A stretch of 5,992 nucleotides of DNA, taken from positions 1 to 5,992 of the forward strand of contig JAKIVA010000092.1 in NCBI GenBank assembly GCA_021647265.1. Direction: 5' to 3'. The notes below the pieces were generated by a model. That model was given only the letters and a program-made list of their open reading frames with translations, ran no database searches and was not told the origin of the DNA. Of this stretch, positions 1 through 5,890 are shown in pieces (positions within the stretch are counted from its first letter, which is position 1; each line of letters begins with the position of its first letter). The DNA is from Lutibacter sp. GTDB lineage: Bacteria; Bacteroidota; Bacteroidia; Flavobacteriales; Flavobacteriaceae. A program made the translations under genes and the position numbers.

Positions 1-311
1 GAGATTTAGTTCGCCCTAAGGGCATTGCTGTAGATAAAGAAGAAAATATATATGTTGTAGATGCAAGTTTTGAGAATGTACAAATTTTTAATAAAGAAGG
101 TAAGCTATTACTATTCTTTGGAGGTCACTATAGATCTAAGGGAGATATGTGGCTACCAACAAAAGTTATGATTGATTATGATAATTTAAAATATTTTGAA
201 AAATATGTTGATCCAAAATTTGATTTAAAATACTTGATTTTTGTTGCAAACCAATACGGGCCAGATAAAGTGAGTGTTTATGGTCGTATAACACTGAAAA
301 ATAAGGAGTAA
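1..311 (+). CDS. NHL-repeat beta-propeller protein, C-terminal part (5' end outside window)
   Basis: The open frame runs from base 3 to the TAA at 309-311 and gives 102 C-terminal residues; the gene starts before the window. The first visible segment, RPKGIAVDKEENIYVVDAS followed by VQIFNKEGKLLLFFG, is a clear NHL repeat (one blade of a beta-propeller). The last segment is a divergent blade: WLPTKVMIDYDN, then a charged stretch around YFEKYVDPKFD, then YLIFVANQYGPDKVSVYG. From memory, this ending is characteristic of NHL proteins that sit beside multiheme cytochrome and porin genes in metal-reducing bacteria. Such propellers are normally secreted or lipid-anchored and are thought to act as binding or scaffold proteins; their exact role is not established. 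The signal peptide cannot be seen. It lies on the same strand 102 bases ahead of the first cytochrome gene, so it may belong to the same transcription unit. Confidence 0.85.
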   Translation, partial: DLVRPKGIAVDKEENIYVVDASFENVQIFNKEGKLLLFFGGHYRSKGDMWLPTKVMIDYDNLKYFEKYVDPKFDLKYLIFVANQYGPDKVSVYGRITLKNKE

Positions 312-413
312 CAAGTCTAAAATAGCCTTTTAAAAGTAGAAAAATGATAATTATTTTAGATGATTCAATAATTTTTAAATACTGAGTTTTAAATTTTTTT
401 GGACTAAGAAAAT

Positions 414-1265
414 ATGAATTTAGATAAACACAAATTTATTAATTATCTATTATTTATAATAGCTGTCTCATTATTCTGGACTTGCTCCCCCGAATTAAGT
501 TATGGCGTTAAGTCTTTTTTATTTGATGGTGTCCCGTCCCCAGATAAAACAGATGCACTTGCTGTTAAAGATTCTCTACAGGCAATTAAAACGAATACTA
601 AAGAGGTTTTTGTTTCAACTATTCAAAAAAATGAATTTAATCTTCATCAACCTTATAAGGAACGAGATTGTGTAAGTTGTCACAACAGAGATGCTATGGG
701 AAAAACGAAACTTCCTGTACCCGAGTTATGCAACCAATGCCATACAGATTTTAGTCAAAAATTCGAAACGTTACACGGGCCTGTTGCCTCAAATAATTGC
801 ATACAATGTCATACTCCTCACCAATCAAAATTTAAAAACTTACTAGTGGAATCTAGTAAAAAACTTTGTCTTAGTTGCCATGATTCAAAACAAGTTTCAG
901 AAAATAAAATACATAAGGATATAAAAAAAACAAGTTGTACTGAATGTCATAATCCACATGGAGGGAATAACCGCATGAGCCTTCAGTCTGAAAGTTGTTA
1001 CAAATGCCATGACAACTATAAAAAAGAATATAAATTTTTACATGGCCCTGTAGATTCAGGAAACTGTTTTCAGTGCCATGGAACGCATAAAACCAAAGCT
1101 CCAAATCTTTTAATAAATAGCGGAGATAATTTATGCTTGAGCTGCCATAATTCTAAAGATATTATAAAAACCGAATATCATATAGATATTAAAAATAACA
1201 AATGTATTGAATGTCACAATCCACACGGAGGAAAAAATGATAAATTTCTTTTAAATAAGCAATAG
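414..1265 (+). CDS. Nonaheme c-type cytochrome, predicted outer-membrane lipoprotein
   Basis: A 283-residue protein with nine CxxCH heme c motifs, starting at C86, C106, C129, C152, C175, C195, C218, C241 and C264. The ATG at 414 gives a short charged head, a hydrophobic stretch (about 9-22) and Cys24 in FWTCSPE. This lipobox is imperfect, but the following VKSFLFDGVPSP (32-43) matches an N-terminal signature I recall from lipoprotein multiheme cytochromes of the doubled-CXXCH family, where Cys is the lipidation site. Residues 45-75 form a heme-free linker. From residue 78 on the protein is heme-binding repeats with LHGPV and CHxPH motifs typical of the doubled CXXCH (cytochrome c3-like) family. 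Outside the CxxCH motifs the mature protein has exactly nine histidines (78, 121, 136, 167, 182, 210, 225, 256, 271), one distal ligand per heme, which predicts bis-His low-potential hemes for electron conduction. It is 7 bases ahead of the barrel gene. The likely role is one half of a porin-cytochrome conduit; which face of the outer membrane it occupies is not decidable here. Confidence 0.9.
   Translation: MNLDKHKFINYLLFIIAVSLFWTCSPELSYGVKSFLFDGVPSPDKTDALAVKDSLQAIKTNTKEVFVSTIQKNEFNLHQPYKERDCVSCHNRDAMGKTKLPVPELCNQCHTDFSQKFETLHGPVASNNCIQCHTPHQSKFKNLLVESSKKLCLSCHDSKQVSENKIHKDIKKTSCTECHNPHGGNNRMSLQSESCYKCHDNYKKEYKFLHGPVDSGNCFQCHGTHKTKAPNLLINSGDNLCLSCHNSKDIIKTEYHIDIKNNKCIECHNPHGGKNDKFLLNKQ
726..1232 (+). 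repeat. Internal tandem duplication of a four-heme module (89-residue period)
   Basis: Within the nonaheme cytochrome, residues 105-184 (bases 726-965) and 194-273 (bases 993-1232) align without gaps and share 41 of 80 residues by hand count. Cysteine spacing is 23, 23, 23 and then 20 residues in both copies, so every heme site is offset by exactly 89 residues. Heme 1 (C86) with its upstream H78 fits the register of hemes 5 and 9, so the heme domain reads as two full periods plus one closing heme. The DNA copies have clearly diverged, so the duplication is old rather than a recent slippage event. Confidence 0.9.
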
Positions 1266-1272
1266 GTAGTTT

Positions 1273-3252
1273 ATGAAAAAATTAAGTTTTTTATATTTTA
1301 TTTTTTTATTTACAATTTGTAGTTACTCTCAAAATAAACGAATTGAAACTACATTTTGGAAACTAACTGCATTGAATGGTGAATTAAATATAAATAGCTT
1401 CTTTTGGGATCAAAAAACAACTAGAGACAATGTAAACGAACGTTTACAAAGTTCATTTCTATCAGGAGGGTTATTTTTAAACTCTCAAAGTTATTTTTGG
1501 CATCCCAATTTTTTATCCTTAGACCTCGACGTTGGCTACAGTCCAGAAACAGGACAATATTTATCTTTAGTAAGCCCAGACCGTAATGAAATTAATACCC
1601 TGAAAAAATTAAATGTAAGAGCATATATACTCAAAAAAAATGCGTTAAGCTTTAGTGTATTTAGCAATTTACATGAAGGTTATAATAATCGTGAAAACTT
1701 AACTAACCTTAAATCCAATTTTAAAAACTGGGGTGGTAAATTATCTTATACGAATAAATACCTTCCTTTAATAATATCTTATAATAACGGAGAAGGAGAA
1801 CAACTAGAGCTACAAACAGACAGAAGTTTTATAACAGCAAATGAAAATTTAGAACTGAGATCTGAAAAGTCATTTGGAGCTAACGATTTTAATCAAATTG
1901 TTTATTCTCACAATAAATACACGTACAATACTACTTTTTCTGTTTCAGAAGGTGATTTAGTAAATACCTTAATAAAAAACGATATCACTATATGGAGTAT
2001 GAATAACCGTATTTTCTTAGATTCAAAAAAGAACTATAATTTTAGTTCTAGAATCTCAAACTATGAACAACAAGGCAATTTTAATTACAAACGATTTGAA
2101 ATCTCAGAAAACCTTTTCTTTAAACTTCCTTATAAATTTAACTATTCAGGTAGCTATAACTTTTTTGATATAAAAGGAGGTATTCAAAATTTAAAACAAT
2201 ACAACGTAAGAAGTAGTTTATCTCACCAATTGTACAAAAGTTTGAGAACAAATATCTCTTTTGATTATAACAATGTTAAAGACAAACTATATAAAGAAAT
2301 AATATACAGAAAAGGTGCTAATATTAATTATATAAAAAAAATACCTTTAAAAGGTACATTATCTCTAAATTATACTTTTAATACAAATCAACAAGACAGA
2401 AAAAGTGATGATTTACTTTTAGCAATTGAAAGAGAAGAACAAACACTATCTGACAGTCAAATAGTATTATTAAAAAATCAAAATATCAATGTATCAACAG
2501 TTGAAGTAAATGATGCTTCAGGAACCATTACCTATAGATTAAATTTTGATTATTTATTGATTGAAAGAAATGAGCTCCTAGAAATCCAACGTATACCTGG
2601 TGGCCAAATAGCTAATAACGAAACTGTTTATATTAACTATATGGCAATTCAACCTAGTTCATACAAATACTTAGCTGTTACTAATTACTTTAATGCAACT
2701 ATTTCTTTATTTCAAAATAAAATAGCCTTTTATTACAAAACGACTAACCAAGACTTTATTAATCCTGTTAACATAGCCTTTCTTACATTAGATTATTTTA
2801 ATCAAAATGTATACGGAAGTCGTTTTAATTTTAATTTTATTAGTGGAGGTATTGAAAAAGATAATTTTAAAAGCACCATTATACCATATAGACTTACAAA
2901 GTACTATTTGATTTTACAAGGGAAGATAAAAGAAAAATTATTTTTTACATTTAATGGAGATATACGAGATTATCAAATGATTGTTGAAGAAGGAATTAAA
3001 CAAAAATACTCTAATATCTCAGGAAATATTTCCTACAATATCAACCAAAAAACAAAACTCAGTATACAAGGAAGTTATATTAAGCAAGAAGGTGAAGGTG
3101 TTGACTTAGACTTATTAACTAGTAGATTAACATTAACAACTCGTATTCGTCAATTATTTTTATCAACAGGTATTGAACTATATAAAAGTGAATTGTTTAA
3201 CGAAAAAATGAATTTTAACAGGTTTACAATTCGCTTATCTAGAAAATTTTAA
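1273..3252 (+). CDS. Outer-membrane beta-barrel, putative porin of the cytochrome conduit
   Basis: A 659-residue protein with a Sec signal peptide (MKKLSFLYFIFLFTICSYS, probable cleavage before Q20). The mature chain is rich in short alternating polar/hydrophobic and aromatic stretches, for example LSLDLDVGYS, KLSYTNKY, NFNYKRFEIS, LSLNYTFN and NISGNISYNI. It ends in FTIRLSRKF with a C-terminal phenylalanine, the usual signal for barrel assembly. The mature protein has no cysteine and no heme motif. Its size is near that of 26-strand MtrB-type conduit sheaths, but I see no MtrB signature and cannot assign a named family. Residues about 378-460 interrupt the barrel pattern with a separate small domain, listed separately. 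It lies between cytochrome genes, 7 bases after one and 23 before the next, which is the main reason to call it the conduit sheath. The alternative is a transport or structural barrel unrelated to electron transfer. Beta-barrel is confident; conduit role is inferred from context. Confidence 0.8.
   Translation: MKKLSFLYFIFLFTICSYSQNKRIETTFWKLTALNGELNINSFFWDQKTTRDNVNERLQSSFLSGGLFLNSQSYFWHPNFLSLDLDVGYSPETGQYLSLVSPDRNEINTLKKLNVRAYILKKNALSFSVFSNLHEGYNNRENLTNLKSNFKNWGGKLSYTNKYLPLIISYNNGEGEQLELQTDRSFITANENLELRSEKSFGANDFNQIVYSHNKYTYNTTFSVSEGDLVNTLIKNDITIWSMNNRIFLDSKKNYNFSSRISNYEQQGNFNYKRFEISENLFFKLPYKFNYSGSYNFFDIKGGIQNLKQYNVRSSLSHQLYKSLRTNISFDYNNVKDKLYKEIIYRKGANINYIKKIPLKGTLSLNYTFNTNQQDRKSDDLLLAIEREEQTLSDSQIVLLKNQNINVSTVEVNDASGTITYRLNFDYLLIERNELLEIQRIPGGQIANNETVYINYMAIQPSSYKYLAVTNYFNATISLFQNKIAFYYKTTNQDFINPVNIAFLTLDYFNQNVYGSRFNFNFISGGIEKDNFKSTIIPYRLTKYYLILQGKIKEKLFFTFNGDIRDYQMIVEEGIKQKYSNISGNISYNINQKTKLSIQGSYIKQEGEGVDLDLLTSRLTLTTRIRQLFLSTGIELYKSELFNEKMNFNRFTIRLSRKF
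2485..2643 (+). other. Small strand-rich domain inserted in the beta-barrel protein
   Basis: Residues about 405-457 of the barrel read VSTVEVNDASGTITY, then FDYLLI, then IQRIPGGQIANN, then VYINY. This follows a pattern I recall from some bacterial outer-membrane proteins: a strand, D-x-x-G-T, a DY-containing strand, an I-x-R-x-x-G-G-x-I turn and a final V-x-x-x-Y strand. It is preceded by a helical, charged stretch (about 378-402, with IEREEQTLSDSQIVLLKN). Such a unit would fold as a small beta domain in a loop or plug rather than as membrane strands. I cannot name the family, and its position (inside the pore, periplasmic or outside) is unknown. Confidence 0.5.
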
Positions 3253-3275
3253 AATATTAATAAAAACTAATTCAA

Positions 3276-4349
3276 ATGAAAATCTTTAAAAAACAATCAA
3301 TCGGAAAATTAAACTTTAATTTTATAAAGTTTTTTGGAATAATTTTATTTACTTGTTTTCTTTTTACACAAGGAACTGTTTTTGGTCAAACCAAAATAGG
3401 TGAAAAAACTTGTATTGAATGCCACAAGGACGCCGTAAAAAAAGATATTTTACATGGTCCTGCAACAGACTGTACTGCTTGCCATGTTTCAAATGGAGCA
3501 AAACACCCTTTAGAAAATGTGACTGGTTTTAAATTTCTAGAAGAAGGAGCTAACCTTTGTTATTCTTGTCATGAAGAAGCACAAACAGAATTCAAAAAGA
3601 AATATGTTCATAAACCCGTTAAAAAAGGAAAATGTACTGAATGTCATGAAGTTCACAGTTCAAACAACCAAAACCTAATATTTAAACAATCACCTGCTCT
3701 CTGCTTTTCATGCCATGATGATTTTGAAAAATTAAAAGAAACATCAATAAGTGTTCATAAACCTTCTTTTGATGGAAAATCTTGCTCAATTTGTCATACA
3801 CCACATGCTTCAAGTCAAAAAAGATTACTGGTTGAAAATAGCAAACAGCTCTGTTTAAATTGTCATAATAAAACTATTGAACAAAATGGTCGTAAAATTG
3901 CAAATATAGGGAAACAGTTAGATGAGACTAGTCATTTACATAAAGCATTAAAAAAACGATGTACCTCTTGCCACAATCCTCATTTTTCAAATAAAAACAA
4001 ACAATTATTAAAAGAAACATACCCATTAGGTAATTATGCCAAAGGATTAGAAGAAAATTATTCACTTTGTTTCAATTGTCATGATACAGATTTATTAAAT
4101 TTAGAAACTACTACTACGGCTACTGAATTTAGAAATGGAGATGTTAATTTACATTACCTTCACTTAAATAAAGAAAAAGGTAGAACGTGTACAAATTGTC
4201 ATGATGTTCATTCTGCAAACAACACCAAGTTAATTGCAAAAACTAGGAAATTTGGACGCTGGAATATGCCCTTGAAATTTATTGAAAATGAAAATGGAGG
4301 AACATGTACTGGATGCCACAAAGCATTGACATATAAAAGAGATAAATAA
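3276..4349 (+). CDS. Undecaheme c-type cytochrome (doubled CXXCH family)
   Basis: A 357-residue protein with eleven CxxCH motifs, starting at C46, C66, C95, C120, C143, C170, C193, C229, C265, C305 and C344. The ATG at 3276 gives a signal peptide with a hydrophobic core at about 17-32; cleavage is likely after VFG, before Q38. C27 lies inside the hydrophobic core and is followed by FLF, so a soluble secreted form is preferred over a lipoprotein. Outside the heme motifs there are twelve histidines (60, 77, 112, 127, 161, 177, 220, 222, 236, 293, 296, 312), enough for bis-His ligation of all eleven hemes with one to spare. The C-terminal stretch FGRWNMPLKF ... GGTCTGCHK looks like a conserved terminal block of this family. 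It follows the barrel gene by 23 bases. The probable role is electron transfer to or from the conduit, either periplasmic or at the cell surface. It carries no recognisable catalytic domain. Confidence 0.9.
   Translation: MKIFKKQSIGKLNFNFIKFFGIILFTCFLFTQGTVFGQTKIGEKTCIECHKDAVKKDILHGPATDCTACHVSNGAKHPLENVTGFKFLEEGANLCYSCHEEAQTEFKKKYVHKPVKKGKCTECHEVHSSNNQNLIFKQSPALCFSCHDDFEKLKETSISVHKPSFDGKSCSICHTPHASSQKRLLVENSKQLCLNCHNKTIEQNGRKIANIGKQLDETSHLHKALKKRCTSCHNPHFSNKNKQLLKETYPLGNYAKGLEENYSLCFNCHDTDLLNLETTTTATEFRNGDVNLHYLHLNKEKGRTCTNCHDVHSANNTKLIAKTRKFGRWNMPLKFIENENGGTCTGCHKALTYKRDK
3450..4322 (+). repeat. Five doubled-CXXCH modules in the undecaheme cytochrome
   Basis: After a lone first heme (C46), the protein is built from five two-heme modules: residues about 59-100, 111-150, 160-198, 221-270 and 295-349. 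Most follow the plan H-x-P, K/G-rich spacer, CxxCH-x-x-H-S, LL or LI, then LCxxCH; examples are VHKPVKKGKCTECHEVHS and VHKPSFDGKSCSICHTPH. Modules four and five are stretched by insertions between their two hemes. The arithmetic 1 + 5 x 2 accounts for all eleven sites. Confidence 0.8.
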
Positions 4350-4389
4350 TACAATATTCTAATCCTATTTTTAATTAAACGTTTTATTT

Positions 4390-5073
4390 ATGAAACATCA
4401 ACCTAATATCAAAATAATAACTAAGAATATTCTTGTATTGTTATTGCTGTTTATAAATACTGCATATGGTCAAGGGTTAAAGTCAAGTCACCATGATTTT
4501 AGTGGTGCATCATGGAGTGGAAATAACTATTGTAAGCCTTGTCATACTCCACACAATGCAAATATGAATGAACCTAACTCTCCTTTATGGAATCATCAAT
4601 TAACAAATGCAGTATTTGAGATGTACTCAAGTCCAACTTTAGATGGTATCTCTGGGCAACCTTCAGGGAATACAAAACTATGTCTTTCCTGTCATGACGG
4701 GATAGTTGCTGTAGATAACCATAGTGGAAATACAAATGGAACAAAATTTACAAGTTTTGGAAATTTAACATCTGATTTAAAAAATGATCACCCTATTTCC
4801 ATAACCTACGATACAGCACTTGCTTTGGCTGATGGAAGATTGTATGATCCAAGCACAACTCTCTCTGGTCTTGGAAGTACAATTAAAGATGATTTATTAG
4901 AAAATAATAAATTAGAATGCACTTCGTGCCACGATGTACATATTTCTAGAAATACGCAAGGGTGTTCTGGATGTCATAATATACATGCAAACGGGGGTAT
5001 GGTTACTAAAACACTATCGCTGTGGAAATCTAATGATGGTAGTGCTTTGTGTTTTACCTGTCACAAAAAATAA
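4390..5073 (+). CDS. Pentaheme c-type cytochrome, secreted, small HDFSG-type family
   Basis: A 227-residue protein with five CxxCH motifs at C48, C98, C177, C192 and C221. The signal peptide (hydrophobic core about 13-24) ends in TAYG, with probable cleavage before Q28. The body matches a family pattern I know from many sediment bacteria: HHDFSGASWSG, CKPCHTPHNA, PLWNHQLT, MYSSPTLDG, LCLSCHDGIVAVDN, NDHPISITYD, LECTSCHDVH and a final SALCFTCHKK. Members usually have four hemes; here a fifth (CSGCHNIH, 192-199) lies in the segment between the CHDVH site and the last heme. Eight mature histidines lie outside the motifs (34, 35, 55, 69, 111, 134, 184, 199), enough for bis-His ligation. It is the last gene of the block, 40 bases after the undecaheme gene and just ahead of a terminator. 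It is likely a periplasmic or extracellular electron carrier. Similarity to small polymerising cytochromes such as OmcE is possible but recalled, not tested. Confidence 0.88.
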   Translation: MKHQPNIKIITKNILVLLLLFINTAYGQGLKSSHHDFSGASWSGNNYCKPCHTPHNANMNEPNSPLWNHQLTNAVFEMYSSPTLDGISGQPSGNTKLCLSCHDGIVAVDNHSGNTNGTKFTSFGNLTSDLKNDHPISITYDTALALADGRLYDPSTTLSGLGSTIKDDLLENNKLECTSCHDVHISRNTQGCSGCHNIHANGGMVTKTLSLWKSNDGSALCFTCHKK

Positions 5074-5091
5074 ACTTAATAATTCTCTCAT

Positions 5092-5132
5092 AAAAAAGAG
5101 GTGCTTTTTATTAAAATAAGCACCTCTTTTTT
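5092..5132. terminator. Bidirectional intrinsic terminator between convergent genes
   Basis: Bases 5092-5106 (AAAAAAGAGGTGCTT) are the exact reverse complement of 5118-5132, giving a perfect 15-bp stem with an 11-base loop. The GAGGTGC core is GC-richer than its surroundings, and the outer A6/T6 arms give a U-tract on either strand. It starts 18 bases after the last cytochrome gene and ends 41 bases before the stop codon side of the minus-strand gene, so it fits termination of both converging transcripts. Confidence 0.92.
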
Positions 5133-5173
5133 AAACAACCTTTTGAAAAGATTTTTACAAGTGTTTAAAACGT

Positions 5174-5872
5174 TTAATCAATCAATACTGCATTTTCAAT
5201 AATTAATTTATAAAAATAGCCATAGCCAAAATCTTTATCTAATGAAACTAAGCCCTCTAAAGTAACTATGTCTCCCACATTAACATAGGCATTTGATGTA
5301 ATTGTAATATCAAAATTATCATTATTATCAGTTCCGTCTTGTAGGTGTATCCAATTTTTACTCATAACTTGAGAGTTGAATTTGATAACTTTGCCTCTAA
5401 TTTTAACTCTTTTCCCTTGATAGCGTTTTTTATTTTTAAATAGTTCAGAGATTGTAACACCTCCTTCAATAGGCTTTATATTAATAGGCAATTCATTATC
5501 TAAATCAATTCCTTTTTCTTTTTTCACTTTAGTATGTTCAAACGATACGTTATCTTTCCCTGTAGGGTTTTTACTAATTGCCCCTAAAAAGATAACCGAT
5601 TTAAAAGTTCTATTTAATTCTTTACTTTCAAAATTAGGCATTTCCATACCTCCCTTATAAAAATAAATATCTCCTTTGTTTGCTATAATGGTTGGAACGG
5701 CTAACCATATCTCATCATTGTTTTCTTTTACACGTAAGTAGGTGTAGGAGCTTACCTGAAGTACTTCAGCAACTTCAACTTTATGCACAGTAGGTTTAGA
5801 TTGCTGGCTATAGCTATTTACTGAAAAAGTTATTATTAAAACTACGGTTAAAAATATTTTAAATGCTCTCAT
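5174..5872 (-). CDS. Secreted protein with NrfJ-like N-terminal domain and C-terminal OB-fold-like domain
   Basis: A 232-residue protein. The N-terminus (MRAFKIFLTVVLIITFSVNSYS) is a Sec signal peptide with cleavage likely before Q23. Residues about 29-99 contain VAEVLQVSSYTYLRV, IWLAVP, KGDIYFYKGGMEMPNFESK and LNRTFKSVIFLG. This resembles the small domain annotated as NrfJ-related in some cytochrome-rich bacteria (recalled, not searched). Residues about 135-232 look like an OB-fold of the tRNA-anti-like type: GKRVKIRGKVIKF, WIHLQDGT, FDITI, VGDIVTLEGLV and a closing YKLIIENAVLI strand. Despite frequent 'DNA-binding' labels for such proteins, export argues against a nucleic-acid role in the cytoplasm. 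It has no heme motif. A paralog lies 18 bases upstream on the same strand, so the two are probably co-transcribed. It converges on the cytochrome block; a functional link to it is possible but unproven. Confidence 0.8.
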   Translation of the reverse strand: MRAFKIFLTVVLIITFSVNSYSQQSKPTVHKVEVAEVLQVSSYTYLRVKENNDEIWLAVPTIIANKGDIYFYKGGMEMPNFESKELNRTFKSVIFLGAISKNPTGKDNVSFEHTKVKKEKGIDLDNELPINIKPIEGGVTISELFKNKKRYQGKRVKIRGKVIKFNSQVMSKNWIHLQDGTDNNDNFDITITSNAYVNVGDIVTLEGLVSLDKDFGYGYFYKLIIENAVLID

Positions 5873-5890
5873 CTTTCTATTTTAAACTAT

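Noticed and set aside
316..360. Inverted repeat TCTAAAAT / ATTTTAGA around a CTTTTAAAAG palindrome after the NHL gene, a possible terminator or operator
   Set aside because: The arms are only 8 bases, A/T-dominated and 29 bases apart, with no strong U-tract; expected by chance in such AT-rich DNA.
312..413. A Bacteroidota-type promoter (TTG ... TAnnTTTG) ahead of the cytochrome block
   Set aside because: The nearest match, TATTTTAG at 352-359, differs from the consensus and has no good TTG at the right distance. The gap may hold a promoter, but the sequence does not show one convincingly.
871..1104. A 77-codon minus-strand open frame inside the nonaheme cytochrome gene
   Set aside because: It is fully antisense to nine-heme coding sequence with clear repeats, and its translation shows no family, signal or repeat of its own.
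3276..3400. Lipoprotein assignment for the undecaheme cytochrome through C27
   Set aside because: C27 is within the hydrophobic core and followed by more hydrophobic residues, and a better signal peptidase I site (VFG before Q38) follows.
3450..4322. CRISPR-like or DNA-level repeats in the cytochrome genes
   Set aside because: The periodicity comes from recurring CxxCH protein motifs in frame; DNA copies are diverged and have no spacer structure.
4934..5119. A 61-codon plus-strand frame overlapping the end of the pentaheme gene and running into the terminator
   Set aside because: It is out of frame with a well-supported cytochrome and its last codons lie inside the terminator stem, so it is a shadow.
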